From positions 120,577-184,576 of the forward strand of contig CBFIBS010000003.1 of NCBI GenBank assembly GCA_965660945.1: a stretch of 64,000 nt of DNA, given 5' to 3'. Positions 12,079 through 20,007 of this stretch are shown here, one piece after another. This DNA comes from UBA7985 sp002711265 (GTDB lineage: Bacteria > Pseudomonadota > Alphaproteobacteria > UBA7985). Every line of letters begins with the position of its first letter. Position 1 is the stretch's first letter. A program made the position numbers and the translations under genes. Below the pieces are notes generated by a model. That model did no database searches. It was not told the origin of the DNA and was given only the letters and a program-made list of their open reading frames with translations.

Positions 12079-13287
12079 TCAGGCTGAGACAGCCGCCGCG
12101 ACGTCGCCGAAGGCGGCCAGCGCCCGGTCGATTTCCGCGTCACTGACCACCAGCGGCGGCAGAATACGGATGACGTTCTGCCCCGCGGGTACTGTCAGCA
12201 GGCGATGGTCGTCGCGCAGGCGCGCCACGAGGTCACCGGCGGCATGGGGTTCGGCAACCTTCAGACCCTGCATCAGGCCCGCGCCCCGGTGGAGCTCGTA
12301 GACCGAGGGGTGCGCTGCCACGACTGCGCCCAGCCCGTCCCAGAGCCGCATCGAGCGCGCGTAGACGCCATCGAGGAAGCCCGGCTCCAGCAGCAGGTCG
12401 ACCACGGCGCAGCCCACGCGGCTGGCCAGCGGGTTGCCGCCGTAGGTGGTGCCGTGGGTGCCGGCGCTGATCCCTTCCATGGCCGCGCTGGTGCCCATGA
12501 AGCAGCCGAGCGGGAAGCCGCCGCCGATGCCCTTGGCCACCGCGATCAAGTCCGGGTCGGCCTCGCCGTTAGCCCATTCGTGGGCGAACAGGCGCCCGGT
12601 CCGGCCCATGCCGCACTGCACTTCGTCGTAGATCAGCAGCAGCCCGAATTCGTCACAGACCGACCGCAGGGCGCGCAGGTAGTCCAGATCCGCCGGGGTA
12701 ATGCCGCCTTCGCCCTGAATGGGTTCGACCAGGATGGCGGCGGTTTCTTCGGTGATCGCCGCGCGGGTCTCGTTCAGATTGTTGAAAGCCACGTGGTCGA
12801 AGCCGTCGACCGCCGGGCCGAAGCCGTCGAGGTGCTTGGGGTTGTTGGCGGCGGCGATGGTCGCCAGCGTCCGGCCGTGAAAGGAGTTGCTCGCGCAGAT
12901 GATGCGGTACTTCTGCGGGTTGCCGTGGACGTGGTGGTAACGGCGTGCGGCCTTGAAGCAGCCTTCCAGCGCTTCGGCGCCTGAATTGCAGAAAAACACC
13001 AGATCGGCAAAGGAGTGGGCGACCAGCTTCTCTGCCAGCTCGCGCTGGTGCGGAATTTCGTAGAGGTTCGAGGTGTGCCACAGCTTCCCCGCCTGATCGC
13101 GCAGCGCCTCGACCAGCACCGGATGCGCGTGCCCGAGCGCATTCACTGCGATACCCGAGGCAAAGTCGAGGTAGCCCTCGCCCTCGGCCGTGTACAGCCA
13201 GCAGCCTTCACCGCGCTCGAAGGCCAGCGGCGCGCGGCCATAGGTCGGGGCGATATGGGGCGAGGGTGACTGGGTGCCGTAGGGCAT
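12079..13287 (-). CDS. argD: Acetylornithine aminotransferase
   Basis: PLP-dependent class III aminotransferase converting N-acetylglutamate semialdehyde to N-acetylornithine, and probably also acting in the DAP pathway as known for ArgD. The PLP lysine is in LIAVAKGIGGGFPLG; FCNSGAEALEGCFKAAR, NSFHGRT and YDEVQCGMGRTG are the other class III signatures. Start ATG 13287 has AAGG about ten bases upstream. The leader carries a terminator-like hairpin and a short ORF (see 13301-13363), suggesting control by attenuation. Confidence 0.96.
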   Translation of the reverse strand: MPYGTQSPSPHIAPTYGRAPLAFERGEGCWLYTAEGEGYLDFASGIAVNALGHAHPVLVEALRDQAGKLWHTSNLYEIPHQRELAEKLVAHSFADLVFFCNSGAEALEGCFKAARRYHHVHGNPQKYRIICASNSFHGRTLATIAAANNPKHLDGFGPAVDGFDHVAFNNLNETRAAITEETAAILVEPIQGEGGITPADLDYLRALRSVCDEFGLLLIYDEVQCGMGRTGRLFAHEWANGEADPDLIAVAKGIGGGFPLGCFMGTSAAMEGISAGTHGTTYGGNPLASRVGCAVVDLLLEPGFLDGVYARSMRLWDGLGAVVAAHPSVYELHRGAGLMQGLKVAEPHAAGDLVARLRDDHRLLTVPAGQNVIRILPPLVVSDAEIDRALAAFGDVAAAVSA

Positions 13288-13300
13288 TGGCTTGGACCTT

Positions 13301-13363
13301 TCACAAGCGACCGCAGGGGCGTAAAAAAGAAACTCCCGCTGCGCGGACAGCGGGAGAATCCAT
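13301..13363 (-). CDS. Putative 20-residue leader peptide before argD
   Basis: A short frame starts at ATG 13363 and ends at TGA 13301, 13 bases before the argD start codon. The 20-codon product holds three arginines, all CGC, including LRPCGR near the end. It runs straight through the hairpin at 13322-13356, so a translating ribosome would open that hairpin. No strong ribosome site is visible. Its existence as a translated peptide is inference only. Confidence 0.3.
   Translation of the reverse strand: MDSPAVRAAGVSFLRPCGRL
13322..13356 (-). terminator. Intrinsic terminator in the argD leader (possible attenuator)
   Basis: On the minus strand an 8-bp perfect stem CTCCCGCT / AGCGGGAG with an 8-base loop is followed by TTTCTTTTTT. 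This is 35 bases upstream of the argD ATG, leaving no room for another promoter in between. It therefore acts inside the argD leader, or ends a short RNA. Confidence 0.65.
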
Positions 13364-13371
13364 TAATTTCA

Positions 13372-13401
13372 ACGTTGTGCCGAGCCCCCGTCCTTTGTCA
13401 A
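13372..13401 (-). promoter_or_regulatory. Candidate argD promoter
   Basis: A perfect -35 hexamer TTGACA lies at 13401-13396 on the minus strand. The -10 region 17-18 bases downstream (ACAACG or CAACGT) is a poor match. If used, transcription starts just before the leader ORF. Confidence 0.35.
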
Positions 13402-14105
13402 GCGATGACCCCTCTGCAGATTTCGATCCCGACTATGCGTCAGCGCGCCCGCAGGGCCGCGGCGAAGCGGGCGAGGATGGGCCGCAGCAGAACTCTCGCC
13501 GGGGTCGCAACGCGGGTCGAAGGCAGCCGCGTAAACCCCGGAAGATCACACCGGAATATCTGCGCCGTGTCGCCCTGCACTACCTTGATCGCTACAGCGC
13601 GACCGAAGCCTCGCTGCGCGCGGTCCTGAACCGGCGTATCCGCAAGTCAGCGACCCTGCACGAGACTGACCCCGATATTCCTGCTTGGGTCGACGCCCTG
13701 ATCGACGACATGAAGCGGCTGGGTTTCATCAACGACGAGGCCTTTGCCCAGACCCGAGCCGTCTCCCTGCACCGCAGCGGCAAGTCCGCCCGGGCGATCC
13801 GCCAGACGCTGGTCGGCAAGGGCATTCGGGGCGAGGCCCTCGACCGCGCCATGGCGGCGGCGGCGGACGAGCTGGGGCACGGGGAGGACACCCGTGCCAT
13901 GGATCGTCGGGCCGGGCTGGAATTTGCCCGGCGGCGGCGGCTCGGGGTCTTCAATCCGCTGAGCGAGGTCCGGGCCGAGCGGCGGGAGAAAGACATGGCG
14001 GCGCTGGCCCGACGCGGCTTCAGCTACGACATCTGCCTCGCCGTGGTCGAGGCGCGCGACGAAGACGACCTGCGTGACCGGCTGGAGCTGGATCTCGATT
14101 TCTGA
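13377..14105 (+). CDS. recX: RecX-family regulatory protein
   Basis: Member of the RecX family, which modulates RecA filaments. The helical RecX repeats are visible from about residue 60: ALHYLDRYSATEASLRAVL, LIDDMKRLGFINDEAFAQT and RQTLVGKGIRGEALDRAM. An N-terminal charged, low-complexity stretch (ARPQGRGEAGEDG to RRQPRKPRK) precedes the domain. The start is uncertain: GTG 13377 and TTG 13395 are the options that avoid a long overlap with argD; an ORF running back to 13266 overlaps argD. No recA is in the window. The 5' end overlaps the argD promoter and leader on the other strand. Confidence 0.82.
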   Translation: MPSPRPLSSDDPSADFDPDYASARPQGRGEAGEDGPQQNSRRGRNAGRRQPRKPRKITPEYLRRVALHYLDRYSATEASLRAVLNRRIRKSATLHETDPDIPAWVDALIDDMKRLGFINDEAFAQTRAVSLHRSGKSARAIRQTLVGKGIRGEALDRAMAAAADELGHGEDTRAMDRRAGLEFARRRRLGVFNPLSEVRAERREKDMAALARRGFSYDICLAVVEARDEDDLRDRLELDLDF

Positions 14106-14130
14106 TCGTCCGAAAAGGGCGGGGACAGTG

Positions 14131-14164
14131 GTAGAGGTAGAGGTAGAGGTAGAGGTAGAGGTAG
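14131..14164. repeat. Hexanucleotide tandem repeat (GTAGAG)5
   Basis: Five perfect GTAGAG units plus a partial sixth lie in the short gap between the converging recX and apaG genes. It encodes nothing. It is one of several microsatellites at gene ends in this window. Confidence 0.95.
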
Positions 14165-14183
14165 GCTTAGGCGAGCGGTGTGG

Positions 14184-14579
14184 TCAGTTGACCGAGCCGT
14201 GCTCGTAGTCGCTGTCCAGCGAGAACGCCGGGATCGCGACCATAAACTTGTCCTGCTCGTCTTCACTCTGGAAGTTGTAGTGCCCGCGCATGATCCCGCT
14301 GGGGGTGGAGAGCGGGCAGCCGCTTTCGTAGCTGAAGCTTTCGCCGGGGGAGATTGTCGGCTGGTCGCCGACCACGCCCGGCCCGCGCACTTCCTCGACG
14401 TTGCCGCGCGCGTCGGTGATGTGCCAGTAGCGGGAGATCAGCTGCACGGTTTCCTCGCCCTGATTTTCCACAACGATGCGGTAGGCCCAGAAGAAATGAT
14501 GCTCTTCGGGCCGGGACTCGCTGTCGACGAAGAAGGGTTCGGCGAGAACCCGAATGTTGCGCGTGGTCGCTTCGTACAT
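14184..14579 (-). CDS. apaG: ApaG protein (Co2+/Mg2+ efflux-associated domain)
   Basis: A 131-residue single-domain protein of the ApaG fibronectin-III-like fold. FFWAYRIVVENQGEETVQL, SRYWHITDARG, VRGPGVVGDQPTI and GIMRGHYNFQ are characteristic. Its biochemical role is still unsettled; the name comes from genetic links to cobalt and magnesium. It is divergent from the dehydrogenase at 14743. Confidence 0.93.
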   Translation of the reverse strand: MYEATTRNIRVLAEPFFVDSESRPEEHHFFWAYRIVVENQGEETVQLISRYWHITDARGNVEEVRGPGVVGDQPTISPGESFSYESGCPLSTPSGIMRGHYNFQSEDEQDKFMVAIPAFSLDSDYEHGSVN

Positions 14580-14742
14580 GTTCGCCTTGTGCCTACTTTG
14601 GCCCAGTCGGTAAAGGGCCGATTTCGGTTCGGGGCCGCAATCGTCTTTCGCCCGCCGCCCGCGGGTCGCAAAACGAAAGACGCTGTTCCCGGGACATGGT
14701 ATCCCGACGCCGAATCACATAGGCCCGGGAGGAGGGGCAGCG

Positions 14743-15738
14743 ATGAAAGTAGGATTTATCGGTCTGGGTAATGTCGGCGGGAAACTGTCCGGCAGCCTGC
14801 TGCGCAACGGCTTTGACCTGACCGTGCGCGATCTCGACAAGGATGTGGCTCAGCCCTTCCTCGACAAGGGTGCGCACTGGGCGGAGAGCCCCAAGGCCAT
14901 GGCCGAGGCCGTTGATATGGTGATCACCTGCCTGCCGTCACCCGCCGCCAGCGCTGCGGTGATGGAGGCCGATGACGGCATCCTCGCCGGTCTGCGCCCC
15001 GGCAGCATCTGGGCGGAGATGAGCACCACCGATGAGAGTGAAGTGCGGCGTCTGGGGGCGCTGGTCAAAGCCAAGGGCGCGGAGCCGATCGACTGCCCGG
15101 TTTCCGGCGGCTGTCACCGCGCGGCGACGGGGAACATCTCGATCTTCGCGGGCTGCACGCGTGAGACCTTCGAGCGGGCCTTCCCGGTGATCCAGTCACT
15201 GGGTCGGCGCATCCTGCACACCGGGGAACTGGGCAGCGCCAGCATCCTCAAGGTGGTGACCAACTATCTGGCGACCGCCAATCTGGTGACGTTGAGCGAG
15301 GCGCTGGTGACCTGCAAGCTGGCAGGCATGGACCTGAACACGTCCTACGAGGCGATCCGCATTTCCAGCGGCACATCCTTTGTCCATGAAACCGAAAGTC
15401 AGGTGATCCTGAACGGGTCGCGCGACATCAACTTCACCATGGATCTGGTCAGCAAGGACATCGGCCTGTTCCAGGCCGTGGCCGAGCGGGCCGGGATCGA
15501 GCTCGAAATCTCGCCTATGCTGATCGATATCTTCAAGGACGGCGAGGCCCGCTACGGCGCGCGCGAGTGGTCGCCCAATATCATCCGGCGGCTGGAAGAA
15601 GCTGCTGGCGTGGAGATTCTTGCCGATGGCTTTCCGGCCGAAATGGTCGACAACGAGCCGGAGTACCCGGGCTGGGAGGTCGTGCCCAAGGGCACCAACC
15701 GCACCCCCATGGTTGCGCCACCGGATGGCGTTGAATAG
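14743..15738 (+). CDS. NAD(P)-binding beta-hydroxyacid dehydrogenase (3-hydroxyisobutyrate dehydrogenase family)
   Basis: The N-terminal Rossmann motif is GFIGLGNVGGKLSGSLL; the family substrate motif is DCPVSGGCHRAATGNISIF, and the catalytic lysine region SILKVVTNYLATANLV follows. At 331 residues it is longer than classical MmsB (about 295) through a C-terminal tail with EYPGWEVVPKGTNRT. GGAGG precedes the ATG. Substrate cannot be told from sequence. Its stop overlaps the GTG start of the GNAT gene that follows, so the pair is likely co-translated. Confidence 0.88.
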   Translation: MKVGFIGLGNVGGKLSGSLLRNGFDLTVRDLDKDVAQPFLDKGAHWAESPKAMAEAVDMVITCLPSPAASAAVMEADDGILAGLRPGSIWAEMSTTDESEVRRLGALVKAKGAEPIDCPVSGGCHRAATGNISIFAGCTRETFERAFPVIQSLGRRILHTGELGSASILKVVTNYLATANLVTLSEALVTCKLAGMDLNTSYEAIRISSGTSFVHETESQVILNGSRDINFTMDLVSKDIGLFQAVAERAGIELEISPMLIDIFKDGEARYGAREWSPNIIRRLEEAAGVEILADGFPAEMVDNEPEYPGWEVVPKGTNRTPMVAPPDGVE

Positions 15739-16247
15739 TGGCTGCGGACAGCTCTGCTGCTGATCAGACCGCCGCACCGGGTGTGGCGGTCTTTGCCCTC
15801 GAAGACCCGCGACAGGCCGATGTCGCGGCGCTGGTCGCTGAGCTGGACCGGGAAATGCTGGGGGTATACGACGAAGACGCGGTCTACATGTCCAGCGTCG
15901 ATGACCTGGCGACCGACTACGTGCACTTTTTGGTCGCCCGATATCAGGGGCACGCCGTGGGCTGCGGCGCGCTGGTGGTAAAGGACCTCGATTGGGGCGA
16001 GCTCAAGCGCATGTACGTGCGGCCCGTGGCCCGCGGCAAAGGACTGGGGCGAGCGATCCTCGAAAACCTGCTGGATATGGCGCAGCGGCGCGATCTGGCT
16101 TTCGTGCGGCTGGAAACCGGGTTGAAGCTTGAGGCCGCCGTTGCGCTGTACCGGGAAAAGGGGTTTGTCGAGCGCGACGCCTTCGGGGACTATATCGGCG
16201 ATGATGCGCCCGAAAGCCTGTTCATGGAGCTCTCGCTCAGAGACTGA
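15738..16247 (+). CDS. GNAT-family N-acetyltransferase
   Basis: A 169-residue acyl-CoA-dependent acetyltransferase. The acetyl-CoA loop is VRPVARGKGLGRAILENLL, preceded by GCGALVVKDLDWGELKRMYV and followed by VRLETGLKLEAAVALYREKGF. Starts at GTG 15738, overlapping the preceding stop (TAGTG). This small subtype resembles uncharacterised GNAT proteins; the acceptor is unknown. Confidence 0.9.
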   Translation: MAADSSAADQTAAPGVAVFALEDPRQADVAALVAELDREMLGVYDEDAVYMSSVDDLATDYVHFLVARYQGHAVGCGALVVKDLDWGELKRMYVRPVARGKGLGRAILENLLDMAQRRDLAFVRLETGLKLEAAVALYREKGFVERDAFGDYIGDDAPESLFMELSLRD

Positions 16248-16309
16248 TCATCGGCCAAAACCCCACTGGCATTGACCGTTGACGCAAAGTGACCCGGCGC
16301 GGCGTGGCC

Positions 16310-16966
16310 TCAGCCAGGGAACTTTCGCTGCGAGCGCTTGACCCGGGTGTCGATCATGGACAGCACACTACGCACGCCACCGTTGCGATAGGAATCGCGG
16401 AACGAGGCGCGGAAATCTGACACCAGATTAAGCCCGAAAATAGAGACGTTTGACACCTTAAGCACGCCGCCATCGTCGATCACGGTCCAGTCGACGCGGT
16501 AGGTTGTGCCCTGCGCCACGACCGTTGTCTCCATGATCGTTGCCGTGTTCGACCGGTTAGGACGGACCCGGTTTACCACGAACGAGGTGTTAGGTTCGTA
16601 GACCGAGAAAATGTCGAGCAGAAACTCCGCAGCGGCCTGCTCGGTCAGCGCAAAGTAGGTTTCAAGCTCTTCGTCGTCGAATTCACGCAGGAAGGCACCC
16701 CCGGCGCGCACCGCCATGTCCTTGGTGGCGAAGCGCAGTCGGGTGACGTCGCGCGCCCAGGCCCGGCGGGAGCCCCAGTCGCGGCTGCGCCTGTTGAGTG
16801 ACCCGAACAGATTGAAGGCATCCCCGGCGATGCGGAGGATGATCTCAGCGGGATCTTCATCGGATTGGGCCAGCAGGGTCCCCGGCGTCAAACCGAGGGC
16901 GAGTACGCTGCCCACACCAGCTTTTAGGGCAAAGCGGCGGGTTACGTCAGCGGACTTGTGCATCAT
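16310..16966 (-). CDS. MlaC/Ttg2D-like periplasmic phospholipid-binding protein
   Basis: A 218-residue exported protein with a twin-arginine-like signal (RRFALKAGVGSVLALGLTPG, cut after LLAQ). The body has the MlaC pattern: FATKDMAVRAGGAFLREFDDEELETYFAL, then TIMETTVVAQGTTYRVDWTVID and WKV-like DGGVLKVSNVSIFGLNL. MlaC proteins ferry phospholipids between the membranes. No mlaD/E/F partner genes are adjacent. AGGA precedes the ATG pair at 16963/16966. Confidence 0.82.
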   Translation of the reverse strand: MMHKSADVTRRFALKAGVGSVLALGLTPGTLLAQSDEDPAEIILRIAGDAFNLFGSLNRRSRDWGSRRAWARDVTRLRFATKDMAVRAGGAFLREFDDEELETYFALTEQAAAEFLLDIFSVYEPNTSFVVNRVRPNRSNTATIMETTVVAQGTTYRVDWTVIDDGGVLKVSNVSIFGLNLVSDFRASFRDSYRNGGVRSVLSMIDTRVKRSQRKFPG

Positions 16967-17116
16967 GAATTCCTGAATGATCGATCAAATATGGGCTCGG
17001 GTGTTGGACCAGTGCCGGATTTGTCCCGGCTTATTGAAAACCTAATCTGCACCTCTTGTTTGGCAATTTCGAGATTAGCTGAATCTGCCGTGAAAGCGAA
17101 GTCTCGCCGTACTTCA

Positions 17117-17806
17117 TCATGTAACGGCGTGTTTCCAGACCTGCAGGATCGCGGTGGCTTCGGCTGCCGGGTCGGATGCCCGGGACAGGGCGCTGACCAC
17201 GGCGACGCCCGCCACGCCCGTTTGTGCCAGTTCCGGCGCGCGCGCGCGGTCGATACCGCCGATCGCGACGGCGGGCAGGCTCAGGCCCGCGACCAGCGCT
17301 GCCATGCCCTCCGGCCCCAGCGCCTGCCCTGCATCGGCCTTGGTCGCGGTGGCGAAGGTCGGGCCGACCCCGATATAATCGAGCGTGTCCGGCGCCCGGG
17401 CCTGCAGCGCCAGCAGGCGTTCGCGCTCGGCGTCCGTGCCGACCGACCAGCCGATGATCGCTGCTGGTCCCAGTTGCGACCGGGCGGTTTCTGGGTTGCG
17501 GTCGTCCTGCCCCAGATGCACACCCTCGGCCTGCAGCGCGGCGGCGAGGTCGACATCGTCGTTGATCAGCAGCGGCGCACCGGCGGCGCGGGCGGCCTCG
17601 AGCACCGGGGCGCAGGCGTTTACGCGTTCGGTCAGAGGCGCGCGGGCCAGCGCGGTCTTGTCCCGCCACTGCAGGCAGGTCGCCCCACCGCGCAGCACGG
17701 CTTCTGCCAGCCCGGCTGCTGTCCAGCCTTCGGCGAGGTCCTGCGGGCCGAAGATGGCATAGAGGCGCAGGGTCTCGGGGCTAAGCCGCTGCGGCATGAA
17801 GGGCAT
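17117..17806 (-). CDS. thiE: Thiamine-phosphate synthase
   Basis: Joins HMP-pyrophosphate and thiazole phosphate into thiamine phosphate. The TIM-barrel signatures are LQWRDKTA, LLINDDVDLAAALQAEGVHLGQDD, YIGVGPTFATATKADAG and AVAIGGID. It overlaps the 3' end of thiM by 26 bases, arguing for translational coupling. Third gene of the TPP-riboswitch unit. Confidence 0.95.
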   Translation of the reverse strand: MPFMPQRLSPETLRLYAIFGPQDLAEGWTAAGLAEAVLRGGATCLQWRDKTALARAPLTERVNACAPVLEAARAAGAPLLINDDVDLAAALQAEGVHLGQDDRNPETARSQLGPAAIIGWSVGTDAERERLLALQARAPDTLDYIGVGPTFATATKADAGQALGPEGMAALVAGLSLPAVAIGGIDRARAPELAQTGVAGVAVVSALSRASDPAAEATAILQVWKHAVT

Positions 17807-18551
17807 CCAGAAAGGCCGTGCGGAAGCTGCCCGGACCCTTGGTGGTCGCGGCGGCGTGGTCGCCCGCCCCGCTCATCAGGTGCAGGGCGGCAACGGCGGC
17901 GTCGAAGGGGTCGTCGGCGACCGCGAGGAAGGCCGCACACAGAGCGCTGGCAACGCAGCCCATGCCCGTCACCCGCGCCATCATCGGGTCACCGCCGGTC
18001 AGGCGGACCACGCGGCTGCCGGAGACCACGAAATCGGTGGCGCCGGTCAGGGCGACGACGGTGCCGTGCTTTTCGGCCAGCATTTTGGCCACGCCCGCTG
18101 CCTCTTCCGCGCTGGCGAGGCTGTCGACGCCTTCGGTCAGTCCGGCCTGCCCGGCCAACGCCAGCACTTCGCCGGCGTTGGCGCGGATGATCGCCGGGCC
18201 GGGGCTGGCGGCCAGAAGGTTCGCCGCGATCCGGTCGCGCAGCGGCGAGGCGCCTGCGCCCACGGGGTCGAGCACCCAGCCGCCTCCCTTGCTGGCGTTC
18301 TTGCCGCCTTTGTGGGCGCTGACGGCCGCCGCGTAGGGCTTGACCGACTGCGGCACGCCGATGTTGATCAGCAGGCCCGCGGCGCCGGCGCTGATTTCTG
18401 CGATTTCGTCGATGCCGGTTGCCATGATCGGCCGCGCCGACACCGCGTTGAGCGCGTCGGCGACGAACAGCTGGGTTACTGGGTTGGTAACGGCGTGGAT
18501 CAGCGGGCGCTCGGCGCGCAGGCGCGGTAGCAGGGTGGCGATGGCAGACAT
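17781..18551 (-). CDS. thiM: Hydroxyethylthiazole kinase
   Basis: Phosphorylates salvaged 4-methyl-5-(2-hydroxyethyl)thiazole for use by ThiE. N-terminal LIHAVTNPVTQLFVADALNAVSARPIM, the glycine-rich GGGWVLDPVGAGAS and the catalytic GMGCVASALCAAFLA region are present; 256 residues is usual. GAGGGA is about ten bases upstream of the ATG. It sits 84 bases after the TRAP-type binding protein and overlaps thiE, giving a compact salvage set. Confidence 0.95.
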   Translation of the reverse strand: MSAIATLLPRLRAERPLIHAVTNPVTQLFVADALNAVSARPIMATGIDEIAEISAGAAGLLINIGVPQSVKPYAAAVSAHKGGKNASKGGGWVLDPVGAGASPLRDRIAANLLAASPGPAIIRANAGEVLALAGQAGLTEGVDSLASAEEAAGVAKMLAEKHGTVVALTGATDFVVSGSRVVRLTGGDPMMARVTGMGCVASALCAAFLAVADDPFDAAVAALHLMSGAGDHAAATTKGPGSFRTAFLDALHAAAA

Positions 18552-18635
18552 CAGCGGTTCATCCCTCGTTCATTTCTGTTCGGCGCCCGGTTCGGCTTGG
18601 CCTGCCCTCTCGTGCGCCAAGGCTTGTCCCCGGGG

Positions 18636-19733
18636 TCATCCCTGATTGAGGCGCTCCCAGCCCGACAGCGCGTCCAGCGCGCTGCGGTAGGAGGTGTCGA
18701 CCCTGCGGGTCATGGCATCCTTGTCGGCGTAGTCGGCCAGCACCTCGACCGAGGTCGCGCGGGCAGCCTCGACAATGTCGTCGGGCAGGGCTTCGATGCG
18801 GGTGCTGCCTCCGCGCAAGGCGGCGAGAGCCTGCGCATTGAACCAGGTTGCCTCGGCCAGCCCGGCGTCGTTTTCGGCGTCGCAGGCGTTCCGGACCGCC
18901 GCGCGAAGGTCGTCGCTAAGGCTGGCCCAGAGGTTGGCGTTGATCAGGGCTTCAGCCGTGCCGTTGGGCTTGTTGAAACCGGGGAAGTAGTAGTGGTTCG
19001 CGACCTGATCGAAGCCGAGGCTCCGGTCGGAGAACGGCCCGAGGAACTCGACGGCGTCGATGACACCGGTTTGCAGGGCGCCGAAAATCTCGGTCGGGGG
19101 CAGGGTCACGGTGGTCGCCCCCAGCCGGCGGTAGATTTCACCGCCCAGCCCGGCGGTGCGGATCTTGACCCCGCTGAGCGAGGCCAGCGACTGCAGCGGC
19201 GCCTTGAACCAGCCCGCCATGTTCGCTCCGGCGTTTCCGGCCATCAGCGGCTTGACCTCGAGCGGGGCGTAGGCCTCGTCCCAGAGCGCCTGACCACCGC
19301 CGAAGCGGACCCATGCGCTGTGCGCCTGCGGTGACAGGCCGAAGGGCATGGTGGTGAAGTAGCTCGCCGCGGGCACCCGCCCCGCCCAGAAGAACGAGGC
19401 CGTGTGTGCCATCTCCGCTGCGCCGTCGATGACCGCGTCGAGCACGCCGAAGGGTGAGGTCAGCTCGCCCGCGCCCAGCACGCGCACGTCGACTTTACCG
19501 TCGGTGGCCGCGGTGATCCGCGCAGCGAGGCGGTCGGCCGTGGTGCCCGGGCCGGCGCTGCCCTTGGCCCAGGACGTGACCAGACGCCAGCGTTGCAGGC
19601 CCTGCGAGATTGCCGGGGTGGCGAGGCCGAGCCCCGCTGCTGCGACGGCGGCACTGGCGCCAGCTGCGGCACTGGCGCCGGTCCCCACACTGAGGGCGGC
19701 TTGCTTGAGAAAGCCACGTCGGCTGTGTTTCAT
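18636..19733 (-). CDS. TRAP transporter substrate-binding protein under TPP-riboswitch control
   Basis: DctP/TakP-type periplasmic solute receptor with a twin-arginine signal (SRRGFLKQAALSVGTGASAA). The diagnostic region is KIRTAGLGGEIYRRLG, EIFGALQTGVIDAVEFLGP and LGFDQVANHYYFPGF. In TakP-like receptors the Arg and the GP/D segment contact a carboxylate ligand. ATG 19733 is the start because the riboswitch 3' end supplies its GGGAG ribosome site. No dctQ or dctM membrane genes are present. Control by TPP and its position before thiM and thiE suggest uptake of a thiamine precursor or related acid; that is inference. Confidence 0.88.
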   Translation of the reverse strand: MKHSRRGFLKQAALSVGTGASAAAGASAAVAAAGLGLATPAISQGLQRWRLVTSWAKGSAGPGTTADRLAARITAATDGKVDVRVLGAGELTSPFGVLDAVIDGAAEMAHTASFFWAGRVPAASYFTTMPFGLSPQAHSAWVRFGGGQALWDEAYAPLEVKPLMAGNAGANMAGWFKAPLQSLASLSGVKIRTAGLGGEIYRRLGATTVTLPPTEIFGALQTGVIDAVEFLGPFSDRSLGFDQVANHYYFPGFNKPNGTAEALINANLWASLSDDLRAAVRNACDAENDAGLAEATWFNAQALAALRGGSTRIEALPDDIVEAARATSVEVLADYADKDAMTRRVDTSYRSALDALSGWERLNQG

Positions 19734-19740
19734 GGTGACA

Positions 19741-19829
19741 GGTCTCCCTCCGCTGGCATGATCCAGATCCGGTTCGATGGGTATGATCTCAGCCGCTGGC
19801 ACGGAATAAACCCGACGGCACCCCAGACC
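19741..19829 (-). promoter_or_regulatory. TPP riboswitch (THI box)
   Basis: The minus strand carries the conserved aptamer parts in order: GGGGTGCC, GCGGCTGAGA, ATACCC, GAACCGGATCTGGATCAT, GCCAGCGGAGGGAGA. P1 can be formed by GGTCT (19829-19825) with AGACC (19745-19741). The ribosome site GGGAG of the next gene lies at the 3' edge of the aptamer, 10-15 bases from the ATG, so ligand binding would hide it: translational control is inferred. Confidence 0.96.
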
Positions 19830-20007
19830 CGCCTGAAATGGCAGTCTGACGCCCCGAAGTCAAACGGTGTGAACCGCGCCCAGGGTGGAATCGAGGGCTG
19901 GCTGCGGCGCGCAGGGCTGTGCGACGGCAACCACCGCTTGCGGGGGAAGCCTTTGGCGCTAAACTGCGCCGGATTTTTCTACAGCCCGTGCCAAAGGAAT
20001 CCTCGTC

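Noticed and set aside
10366..12087. Long plus-strand open frame opposite hslO and argF
   Set aside because: It is antisense to two certain genes, its protein is His/Arg/Gln rich without a family pattern, and high-GC codon bias produces such shadows.
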